From: Amoebophrya sp. A120
Taxonomy: Eukaryota > Sar > Dinophyceae > Syndiniales > Amoebophryaceae
DNA length: 64,000 nucleotides
Direction: 5' to 3'
Assembly: GCA_905178155.1 (NCBI GenBank)
Contig: CAJINV010000007.1
Coordinates: forward strand, 2,213,151-2,277,150
The position numbers and the translations under genes were made by a program. This document shows, in pieces, positions 46,733-57,118 of the stretch. Below the pieces are notes generated by a model. It did no database searches, was not told the DNA's origin, and saw nothing but the letters and a program-made list of their open reading frames with translations. The first letter of the stretch is position 1. Each line of letters starts with the position of its first letter.

Positions 46733-49499
46733 CTTTGTCAAGTTGTCACGAAGAAGAAGATCACATTGGAAATTATACTGTCGCTTATTTAGTGCGCTTG
46801 GAGTATTTTCTTCAGTAAGTCTAGTGCTTTATTTGGAGGCTTTCTTATCAATCTTCTCTTTGCTAAAGTCGACGAAATGAAGTGTACGGAAAATTTTAAA
46901 ACTATTTTTTTTTTCTTCATATAGCTATACAAATCACAAAACTAAAACAGCGATAGAGTTCGGCAATGACATCAGATCGGAAATGGCGTTGATCCAGGTC
47001 GTTTGTCATCACAGATCGGTCGCGGTTCTTGCTTGCGGCTCATTTATTTATTTATCATAAATGAAGACTAACACGAAAAAAAATCAAAAAAATTATGAAA
47101 GGAAAAGGAATCTTTCCACTATGCTATCTAAATTCAATGTCCTCGCGATCTTTCAGTTGTGCGGCCAAATTAAGATGAAGAAAACTATTCAGACTAGCTC
47201 GCCCCCTAGTCCTACTAAGACGCAAAATGAAAGCACCACTACAACATCACTTAGTCACGTCAATGCAACCGTCGGAAAGCGTTGCACTGTTTGTAAGCTA
47301 AAAAATATCTTTCCAGAAGAGGAAAAAATGTGAAATTAAGAGCCACGTTGTATTTGAGTTTGCTCTTCAACTGAAGAGCGTCGTCGATGCCGGCAAAAGA
47401 TGGAAATGAAAAGCAATACACAAATAGCGTAACCGACACCAAATCCAAATCTAAGTCTATCCAAAAAAAAATCAAGTGAGCCAATATTCGATGCGTGTCG
47501 GCAAGTCGGAAGATTTCCGTCCAAAATATTGAAGTAAAAGCGTTTAGAAAAAAGTCTAGAAAAATAATTCTCACGCCAAGAAAATTTGATATGGCTGTCA
47601 AAACTTAAACCATCACGTACGAGCTGTTTCTACAAAATACAGTAAGGAGTCATGTGACCACAACTCGCCTCACTGCCGAACCACTCGAGTACTTCTATAA
47701 GGGTTTTCTGCTCTTCAGATGTATGATCATAGTAACTCTACTGTCACTGTCAGAGTCTCTTTCTTTTAGAATGCGGTATGTATTACTGCTTGTTGTGGTT
47801 TCCTGGTCGATCTGTGTGCTGTTCTTGATGGTACCATCAATGTAATGAATGCGGAACTCGACGACCACAGATAGACTGCTCCACTTCCAGCGAGGCTATC
47901 TATGCTTGTCGCGTCAGTTTGTCTGCCTTAAAGTCAGTGGTTACAATAATGTTGTGAAGCTCAGTACGAGTAGGCCCGTCCCTCCTGTCACGTAAAGGTG
48001 TTGGACAAGCTTCTCGTTCTACTACGAATCATGTCACAAGATCAAGACGCGGCTCCGACCGAAGGAAGACGGCCTTGGCCGGAGACACGATCCCGATAGT
48101 CTCCAGTTCTAACGCTCCTGCTGTGCCGGCCTTGGACCTGCGTTGCTTTGCCGTGCTACTTGCAGGAGTCTTTGCAAATATCAAAAATCAGAGATGGAGA
48201 TGAAAGTGAAAGCGAACTATTAAAAAAAAAATCAGTAGCAGCACAGGAGCCGTGCGAGGCAACAACACCAGGAAATAGGAGATCTCACGCGCACCTTGAT
48301 TGGAAGGCTAAAATGCGTCAGGTCTTTGTGAAGATATCAGGCGATATCGCATTGCAACTAACTAGGTGTTTATTGTTGTCTCTACAGCTAGCTTGTTCGA
48401 CAAAATAGTATAATGAACAATACCTACGCACCACTTCTAGTGTGAAACAACGTCTAGAAGTTGAAGCGACGTCAGTGCTTTATTTCTTTTGTGAATCTTC
48501 AACGTCTATAACTGGTGCCTCTTCAAATTTTATAGCTGTTCTAAAAAAAAAAATGTAAACAAATCTTCATCAAAATACTTTTCAACAAGCTTTTCCGAAG
48601 TCTTCTTTTTGTTGCAAACCAGTATCTTCATTCACCTTTTCATGTCTCTCCGCACTATTTCCTGCGAAACGGGAGCACAGAGAAACTACTTGCGAAGAAT
48701 ACCAAATTTGCACTGTGAGGATTGATATTTGGTTTGAATGCGGATTCAGAAGCGAGCGACGCACAACAAACTATAACTGCCACGAAAATTAGAAATTGAA
48801 ACTGCTCAAAAAAAAGGCCTTTGCTTCAACATCATTTTGACAAAAGCACCTGTCGCCGATGGTTACTTATCCTTAGCGTTACTCTTACAACTTCTACTTC
48901 TAATAGATGCTATAAAGTCGATTACCATCACCACAATGAACTCTTACTCTAGAAAAAGATCCACGTCGCCTGGCTACATTGGCGTCAAAATCCAGAGTAT
49001 AAGATCGAAGTCAAACGCTGCGAAAAGTGCGACTGTGAGTAGTGCCGCTTTGGGCAGAAGCAAGATCTTTTACTTCTTCCTGATAGCATGCGAGATCTTC
49101 AGTGTTAAGGCCAAAAAAAATCCCGTTCGTTCCTGCGAAACGCTAGATTTTCGGTATTACAACCCGTTCCTGCGCATGCGAAGCTTGTGCTATTTGATAG
49201 ATGTTGTTCGGAAATGTAAGCATTGTGTATTGATGACGAGTTTAGTGGCGGTCTATAGTCATAGATCTTTATCTCGTCACAAATGCATTCGACGTGCCAC
49301 CCACCTAGTACTTTCTGGAACACTATCAGACCCAGCATCATTATTTTGCGAAAACGACTGCTTTGCTTTCTAGTCCTGTTTTTATTGGCACAGTTAGTAA
49401 AAGTAAATTGTAATTCAGCCGCAACTGCATCAAAAAGTGTATCGCGATCAGAATGAAAAAAGTCCGCTGCACATCATCATGTTAATATGATTAATTGCG
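46733..49499. other. 2.8-kb gene desert, AT-rich
   Basis: No supported gene on either strand. The longest frame (48837-49373, plus) starts in an AT-rich stretch with no recognisable domain and biased residues, so I leave it out. It contains several A-homopolymers and no TIR pair that I could see. Confidence 0.5.
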
Positions 49500-52400
49500 T
49501 CACTTCGCCTGAATGTTGTTCTTTTTCGGGCCCTTCAGTTTGGTATAGTACGTGGTCATGGCCCCGTTGCAGAAGGGGCGCACGAGCAGGTGCGGGTGCA
49601 ACTTCGGATCCACTTCGCCGCCCATCAAGTACGCCGGGTAGGGGCGCTTTTTGTACTTCTTCCGCCGCCGCTGGCGGTCCGTGTCCTCGACCACCTGATA
49701 GGTAAATTTCTGCTGCGCGAAATCCCACATTAGCGCGTCCTCGCTGGCGGTGTGGTCCTGGCCAGTCGCTCGGGTCAAGTAGTGCAGCGGGTTCCGCTCG
49801 TCTCGCCGCGGCTCCGGACCTATCCAAAGAAAAAAACCCATCTTTCCCCATCCATTTTTTACATGACAAACGCAGGACTTCAAGCATGTTTTGCGTGACA
49901 AATTGGATAGAGATGGGTTTTTTTCTGTGGATAGGACCGCGACGCAGAATATACTGGCCGCTCCGGTAGCGGATCGCGGGGTGACTGTCCGTCTTGCGAA
50001 TGTAGTCGAGCATTTGGGTGCTCAGATACGGGGTGCTCTCTATGGTAGGGAAAATCTGGTGCTGCACCAACTACATCGCCCTCAAAAAGGAAAAATGTAA
50101 GAACGTCTCGTGGAACAGGTAAAATAATGCTCAAGGTCAACAAACGCAAACTCTAACTCATGCAAAAAAGGCATGACAACTTGAGGTGGATGTTAAGTGA
50201 TGCTCTCTGTCATTTCGGATACGCTCGCGGACGGCAGAGGTGAGGCGAAAGGGTGTAGTGGTGCGCAATGATCGCGTTGAGCCATTCTCCCGAGAGAGAT
50301 CATGAACTCCGTCAGGGTCGTTGTTGAGAAAAGCGCTCAGTTGTGCGTCGAGGTCGTCGAAATAAGAAGTCTGCTGGTCTTGTTCATCTTGTTCATCAAC
50401 TACATCTCCCTTACTGTCATAATAATCACCGGTCCGCCGGTAGCGGTTCTCGCCTGTCGTATGCAGATGCGATTTTTTCTCCTGTCGCTCTACTGCAACA
50501 TCCAGGTCCCTTTCTCGTCCTGCAACTCGGTCGCGGGTCTCCTGGGAAGTAGATGAAGAGGCCAACAAATCATCCAGCCGAAGTTCTTGCCTGGTCGGAA
50601 TTTCGTTCTGGTTCTTATGAGCAGCAGCGGGCGACGAGCCTGTGGCGGTTGTGGTTCTTGTGAGCGGAGTTACGACAGTGGCCGCTGCGCTATTCGACGC
50701 GGTCGATGCTGCTACACGGTCCAATAACTGCTCGAGGCTCTCGCTCTGGCTCATCCCTTGGTGAAGCAATGATCCGCCAGAAGATGGTGGGAACGTAGTA
50801 GAAGACTTCTTGTTCTCATCGCGATTTCCTTGCACAGCTGCCGCGTGTTGTTCCTCGTTAAGATCCCCATCTCTTGACAGTACTGGAATGGGATTCCCGT
50901 CATCGAATGACATATTACGAGAATTATCCCTGTTGGTTATCTTCATCTCGCAGGCATTCGTATTCTTTCCTGCAGCAACACTCGATAAAAGTTTCCTACT
51001 CGTGGACCACCTCTCCTGACGAAGATGGCGACGCCCGCACCCGGTCGTGTAGTTCTTTGAGTACTTCTCCTGATCGTTGCGCGCCAAGTGGTTCCAGTCA
51101 GAAGAGGCCACGAAGTGACTTAATTCAGGCCGACTCTGCCCATTGCGGTCAATGCTGCGGACGGATGAAGCTGCGAGGGTTTGTTCTGGCGAAGGAACTC
51201 GCGGCCCCCGTACTACTTCTACACCAGGATAAAGAGCGCCGCCAGCAGGATCTAGTTGTACTTTGGCAGGAGCTGCTTCTACTAGTTTTTTCAATTTCTT
51301 CACCCTCTCACCCGTCGCCGAATCCACCAGCGGGTCGTCCTGTTTCCAGTAGTTCCGCCCCTTTCTGTAGTCAATAGGCCGCTTCTTCAGGTGCGTCTGC
51401 TGTCTGCCGCCCTTGCTCGCCAAAAAGTTTCGGATCGCCAGCGCGCACAGCTGGGTGGCGGAACGAGTACTGTGGTTGCTGGTGGTCCTAATAGTACTAG
51501 CAGGAGTTGGTGTATTCCTTGTCAAACCTCCACCAGCAAGACCGAGATTGGCCGCGGCAGAAGAAAACGAAGCACGGATGGTGTCTGTTAACCTTTCGCC
51601 AACATCATTTGACACTTGCTGTGGGTCATCAGGTTCTTGTGCAACAACTGTTGAACAATTGTGCCAAACAAAACTTTTACACTTGTTCACGAATTTCTTT
51701 GCGGGGTTCGGGGTTCTGCCCATGGTCTGCATTGGTTTCGCCGTCAGCGGGTCCGGTGTGGACTGCTGTGTTGAATTTATTTTCATTTGCTCCGCAGCCT
51801 GAGGTGTACGTGTAGGTGTACCCACTTGATGCCGCGCCTGCTGATGATCATGATCTTCTTCAGCATGAAGATGCAGAGACACACATGTCGTTCGCGCCGT
51901 CACGACAAGCTGTGCCTCGGCTTCCTGCGCGATCCTTTGCAAAAAAATAAGATCCCGACTGGTTGGTCGTCTGTTTTTGTTTGACAAGGTGTCCTATCAA
52001 ATGTAAAAATGTCTGGGTCTGGAAGAGTCATGCTGTTTCTGCATGACACAGAAGGTCTTGCATGGAAGCTCTAGCATCACAGGTTTCGAGAAGCTTTCGA
52101 AATACCGAATCCGCATGACAAGTCCCCCATTTTGGGGACAGAAAGCGAGCAGCTTTTGCTGCCTATGCATCAGAGATTTTTGTGTGTTCTGAAATGCGCA
52201 TCACAAGTTACATCCTTCCAGACCCAGACATTTTTGCACTTGATATGTCCGGCCGGTACGAGGCGTCGTGTGCCCACTGGCTGAATATCCCACAGAAAAA
52301 AGCTGGCAGGGCATGTTTGTAATGCAGAAATAAATAGACAATAGACACCCAAAATAGCTCGTAGAACCCTGTCAACTTCCACCAAGTGAAACATCACTGG

Positions 52401-54463
52401 TGAGGTGAGCCCAGGGCCCCTGGAGGTGAGAAACGAGGGTGGCACCTATAGTCGACCATACCAACTGGTCAACCAGGAAATGAGGAAGTGGGTAAGGAGC
52501 ACAAATGTCCCGGGATAACAAAAACTGAATATCCCGCACAACCTCTGCCAACCACTGCCCTCGAATTCACAAATGAAAAGGCAATGAGCCAATTCAACTC
52601 CGGCTACTCATCCCGAAGCAAGCTCAACCACCTCCCACCAAGAGCGAGCAACGGGGCAAATACACAGAGCAACGGGGCAATGCAGAAATAAATACACAGA
52701 AAAATCTGTCACGGGCGGCCTCATAGCATGCTGTTTAGGATACGCAATGCAGATTTTGATTTTTTTGTGTATTTATTTTTGCATTACAAATGTGATCTGC
52801 CAGCTTTTTTCTGTGGGATACTGAAGGCTCTGAGAACGTGACTACAGGTCGTGGTTTTCTCATCGTTTTTGTCGTTTGGGTTCATCGTGTAAGAACTCGT
52901 CCTGTCAGCTGCCGTATAAAGTAGCCCTCCTCTGCCTTGTGCATACAACATACGCAGCACCGCCATGGGGTGGGCGAAACAGTCCACGTCCTCCGTATCG
53001 CGGACTTCGGTGCCTAAACGGGCTTCGAATTCCGTCCAGAGTAACTCTTCAAACTTCTTCGAGCTGAACGCCATCTCCGGAAACTTACAGAGACACTCGT
53101 AGATCTCTTCCAAAGTGAGACAGGAAGCCTCGTAGAGAGCCCGTTTTTCCAAAATTTCCGGAACTTTGGAAGATTGTAGGAACATCTTTTCGGCTCCTGC
53201 TCTAGAACTCGAAGTACCACTTCTGGCCGGCTGTGCTGAACGGTCGTCTTCCGATTGTTGCGTCGACGCCGGAGGTGTGGAAGTTCTTGCAACGTTTTGT
53301 CCCCAACTCATCCGCGACGCACTGGTGGTAGTTGTGCGATTCAAAATCGTCAAGCAGCATTGCAAACTGCAGAGGTGCAAAAACCGAAACTCCCGCTCGT
53401 GGTGAAGTACGTACGTCATGATTTCCGACTGGAGCTGATCGTTCTGGAGATTCAGCCTCGCCAACACCTGCACCGCTTGCACCAGCTCCTCCGCATACAT
53501 GGCCGGCATCAGGCGAATCAAGTGGTGAAACAGTTCCACGTACAAAACCCGCGGCCGCAGCTCGAGCCGCTCGCAGACTTCCAACGTCTGCAAGATGTGC
53601 GGGACGGCCAACCGGCTCGCTTGGGAGCAAATGTCGTCGAAAAGCTTCTGAAACAGATCGTGCTCCGCTGGTTGGATTTTTGGAAGACACTGAAGATCTT
53701 GTTGGTGATCATCTGCTGCTGTATCAAGAAAATCTCGTCCCGAAGTTGTTGTTGACGATGATGCTCCTACTGCTCCTGCTGCTGAGGTGCAGCTCCTCGT
53801 CGTTGACGACACAGCGCCAGAACTACCCTCCCGCGCTTGATCATGCTCCTGCAGCAGCTGCAAGAAAACCGTGTAGGCCTTGAGAATTCCGATTGCGTCA
53901 AAGTACAAAATGTTATCCATGGAGGAGAGCCTGCTCAGAGCGGCATTCCACAGTCGGGCGTCCACACATTCGTTCGACGCGGCAGCCAGTAACACATTCC
54001 TCACCTGGGTCGGCGACATGCGGGAAACTTCCCGGATCTGAGCGTTTGAGGCCGCGGAGGTGGGAGGTCGTTTTGCTGTAGGTTTGATTATTTTCATCAT
54101 TCCAGGAGCCGCCTCTGTGATAGTGATGTCCCCAGTCCTAGCACCGATTTTACAACTTGCCCTGCGCCCATCCTGCTGCGTCGGCGCCAGGCTGGTCGCG
54201 TCTTCATCTCCAGTTGCAGTTGTGCTCGGGAGAGCCACATCGTGTGCCGTACCTTCTACAAGCTTTTTTGTATCTTTGCTAGTGCCCGACCTTTTACCAG
54301 TGGACGTCGACGGGGCGATTGCGAAGGGCGCAACTCCACCTTCTGCATGGGGTATCGGATGATCCGAGGTAGAGGCCTTGAAAATGCGCACGCCTTTGGT
54401 TTTAACTTTCCGACCCCAGGAGAATGGCCGCTGGGCAAGACGGACGGAAAGCAATTGCCGCAT
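49500..54463 (-). CDS. Mitochondrial-type helical protein with four introner introns
   Basis: Exons 54463-52821, 52280-52246 (35 nt), 51989-50196, 50066-49934 and 49815-49500 give 1306 aa, if introners F, B2, H and E are each removed exactly. No conventional intron is needed. The first 20 residues (MRQLLSVRLAQRPFSWGRKV) are basic and amphipathic, like a mitochondrial presequence. Residues about 140-500 are helical (VRNVLLAAASNECVD, LQTLEVCERLELRPR, LVQAVQVLARLNL), in the style of FASTK/RAP organellar RNA-binding repeats; I see no RAP domain, so this is tentative. The middle is low complexity. The C-terminal 150 residues (ALMWDFAQQKFTYQVVED, KKYKKRPYPAYLMGGEVDP) look folded and basic, perhaps organellar-ribosome associated. 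They could be a separate gene if intron H is wrong, but that frame has no ATG. Confidence 0.65.
49821..49933. mobile_element. Introner-like element, family E, shortest (113 bp)
   Basis: TIRs TATCCAAAGAAAAAAACCCA and TATCCACAGAAAAAAACCCA (one mismatch). Target repeat GGACC at 49816-49820 and 49934-49938. Removal joins YILRRGP to EPRRDERN in frame. CATGACAAA and CGTGACAAA words lie inside each TIR. Confidence 0.92.
50072..50195. mobile_element. Introner-like element, family H, decayed (124 bp)
   Basis: Weak TIRs (TACATCGCCCTCAA and TAACATCCACCTCAA). Flanking 5-mers do not match. GCATGACA lies at 50171. Removing the element plus five bases (50067-50071) joins REHHL to QHQIFPT in frame and supplies the missing upstream part of a 150-codon frame that has no ATG. 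I found no GT-AG pair that keeps the frame. Confidence 0.55.
51995..52245. mobile_element. Introner-like element, family B, copy 2 (251 bp)
   Basis: TIRs TATCAAATGTAAAAATG and TATCAAGTGCAAAAATG continue into TCTGGGTCTGGAAG. Target repeat TGTCC at 51990-51994 and 52246-52250. Removal joins SYRPD to TLSNKNRR in frame. GCATGACA near 52041 and 52113. Confidence 0.92.
52286..52820. mobile_element. Introner-like element, family F, longest and nested (535 bp)
   Basis: A perfect 23-bp TIR (starts TATCCCACAGAAAAAAGC) extends imperfectly to about 58 bp. Target repeat CTGAA at 52281-52285 and 52821-52825. Removal joins LRAFS to QWAHDASY in frame. The word AATGCAGAAATAAATA occurs near both ends and again internally near 52680, where it forms a roughly 110-bp inverted pair with the right end. 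Two GAGCAACGGGGCAA repeats lie near 52646-52678. This suggests an insertion or duplication inside an older, shorter element. Confidence 0.88.
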
Positions 54464-55226
54464 CTTGGACTCCTGGTGAGAACGACCTTGTGGGCAGAAA
54501 TGCTGTAACAAACAACTTTGGGAAGATGAGTTTTCTCTTTGTACAAGGAATCCGTATAAACTTTGTTCCAAGGGTGTTTCTTTTGGTTCACCCTAAAATA
54601 AAACATCACGACCGCGAATCAAAAAAGCCATGGGAACAAAGATGTTTGAGTTTATAATTGCATGCACAGACACTACAAAAGTACAACCGAACAAGTAGAG
54701 GGGCAACACAGACAGACAAGCACAATTCGTCTTTTTTCCTCCGACTTCCTAAGCGGGCTATTACAACCGAAATTCGCATTCCTTTTCCTTTCTGCAAAGA
54801 AATGCACTTGCAAGCAACATCAGGCATCAAGCGGAAGAGGTGAAACCTGAATGCCTGGCCACGACGAGAACAAAGATTCCTCTCCAAGCGCAACATGAGT
54901 GCGATCTGCAGGAGGCGCTGGCTCCTCGCCGCTAAGCAGCAGCCGGCTGTCAAAGTGGTCTATCTAAACAACTGATCACTCACAACATGTGCTTAGATGT
55001 ACCGTCCAAGAGTTGTTAATCATGACTCTTCAAACTAGGATACACTTGTTTCGGGAATACTTTCGTGCCTGTCTCCATGATTCAAGTTCAACATTGTACA
55101 AGGGGCTATTAAAGAACTTCTACAACCGATCATATCGATTACAACACCCACAGCGGAAGCTGAATTTTTCCAAAATTTTTTGCACTTTGCTTTTGCATTT
55201 GCGCTCAGCTCTGGTAAGTGCGTTAA
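54464..55226. other. Intergenic, no gene seen
   Basis: About 760 bp. The 36 codons upstream of ATG 54463 are open but start with TTG and are probably 5' UTR. Nothing else is supported. Confidence 0.5.
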
Positions 55227-56468
55227 TCATGCTTTTGCAGCGAAGAAGGCTCGCTTCATACTAGATGAAAGTGGCCGTATGTATACAAGTTCTTTTTCCA
55301 TATGATTTTTCTACCATCATGAAGGTAGTACTTACAACTACTTACTCCGAATCCGATCCGAAACCCGAGGACTCCTTTTCCGTCGTTTCCAATCCATACT
55401 TGAGCCAGGCTGGCACTTCTAGCCCCGGGTTCTGCGAGTTCCACTCATCCGACAGTTTGCAACTGGCTGCAATGTTCACTGCAGGAAAGTTTTCAAAAAG
55501 AGCAATGAAATTTGTAGTGCTGCTGACGCAAGAAGTTTGAGTAAAAGTAATGGCATTGGTGTCATGCACATGTTGCTATAAATATTCAACCAATTCATTA
55601 ATACGAGAATCTATGTATACTTCTGGATTGCATATTAAAGCACTAGTACCAGACGCGGTGACCACGACCTCGTCTTCGCTGAAAGACACTTGCTTCTGCG
55701 TGTTTTTTATCAAATGCTAAAATGTCTGGGTCTGGAAGAATGAATGTTTGTCATGCTTGTCTGGCATGACCCTTAATTTTGTCATGCACGTCACCCAAGA
55801 GCCCCATTTTTCTGTCATGCAGAAAAGCAGTTTGTCACGCAGAATAGGCAACACCTAGAAGCTCAGAAACTTGTCATGCTGATCCAGCACTTGTGGCCTC
55901 CTCACGATACGCCACCAAGCATCACAAGTTTCCAGACCCAGACATATTTGCATTTGATATTTTTCTTCTTCTCCGAGGCCTTCTCGCTCGTTGTCACCTC
56001 GTCGGCTTGTTGTTCTCTTGCTGAAGTGCCCTCGGTTTTATTTTTCGTGGCATCTTCTATTTCTGTTGATGCTCCACCATCACCGGCTAGAAGTGCGGTT
56101 GGCAGCTCCTCGTCTCTATCTGGTTGCCCGCTAGTTTTCTGCTGGTTATTTCTTCTCGACGTTGTCTGCGCTCCGGAGTTCTTGCAGCCTGGATTATTTA
56201 TACATGAAGATGTGATTTCGATTTTTTTCATTCGATTCTCCTTTCAGGTGCCGATAGCAGCGCTATGCTCCTGCTTCGTATAAATATAGAATCTCACCAC
56301 GTCGTGGAAGAAAACAAGAATAGTACGCGCGGCGCGGCACCCAAGTTGTGCAAGAAATGAAAACTAGACATAACTACCTTCTTTTGCTGACGTAGCAGCT
56401 CCGGCCTTGTTCAGTGCCACCGGGGTGACCACGTTCTGGGTCACAGAGGGACGGCAACAACGAAACAT
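55227..56468 (-). CDS. Small protein with PP1-docking (RVxF-type) motif
   Basis: Exon 1 is 56468-56378 and exon 2 is 56188-55960 (GTAGTTATG donor, AATAATCCAG acceptor). Introner B3 follows, then exon 3 from 55702. The N-terminus is MFRCCRPSV. The middle is charged and low complexity. Exon 3 opens with TQKQVSFSEDEVVV, where KQVSF fits the RVxF rule ([KR]-x-[VI]-x-[FW]) followed by acidic residues, as in many protein phosphatase 1 partners. If exon 3 runs to the stop at 55576, the protein is 148 aa. A further coding-like segment (about 55530-55346, ending at a GTAAGT donor) and a last 34-nt exon (55260-55227) fit the same strand, but I cannot fix the junction near 55640-55540. Confidence 0.55.
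55708..55959. mobile_element. Introner-like element, family B, copy 3 (252 bp)
   Basis: TIRs TATCAAATGCTAAAATG and TATCAAATGCAAATATG continue into TCTGGGTCTGGAAA/G. Target repeat TTTTT at 55703-55707 and 55960-55964. Removal joins SEKKKN to TQKQVSF in frame. At least four GTCATGC/GCATGAC words lie inside (about 55750-55880), the densest of all copies. Confidence 0.9.
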
Positions 56469-57118
56469 TTTGTAGGCTCTGAGGAGATTGGTGCGGCGCG
56501 GTTCTGTATACGCAGTGGAGAAATAATCGTGAAACGGGTTTGTTAATCGAGCTAAGTACACGACTCACAGGATAATTGTGAAGGCCCAAGAAAAAGCATA
56601 TTTGTGAAATCCGATGCGGCCACAGGCACAGCGCAGGAACAAAACAACTACTAGCGCACAAGAAGACAAAGAACGACATCTCTCAGTATCTGTGTCGCAC
56701 GCAGAACTGCACCAGGCGCACTTGGTCTTTCGTCTAGAGTAAGGAAAGGGTGTCGCCAGTCCAACTCTGTCAGTACCCAATATCACTCGAAAAACCATAG
56801 AAAAACTCTGCCTCGTGTACTTCAGTGAACACTCTTTCAAGTTGAGCAGCAGCTAAAAACTACAGCAACGAACTGCGACTGCGGACTACTTGCAGCGCTG
56901 TGTGTGGTTCAACACACATTTTTGTCTCTTCGTAGTTGGAGCTTCTTGATGTCCCGATATGAATCAAAGACGGTGTTCAACATCGCGACGAGGATGAAGA
57001 GCGTAAGGCTACTACGCGCCGCACGCTTGAGCGGAAGAAAAAGGAAAAGCAAGCGGAGGCGGACCGTTGTTATAAACGAAATTCTCCTGGCAAACGAGGA
57101 AGATCAGACGAAGTTTCA
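56469..57118. other. Intergenic, no gene seen
   Basis: About 650 bp upstream of the PP1-motif gene, including the 3' UTR of the next gene. Short frames look random. Confidence 0.5.

Noticed and set aside
48837..49373. 178-codon plus-strand frame in the desert
   Set aside because: AT-rich, no domain and no neighbour on that strand; could be chance.
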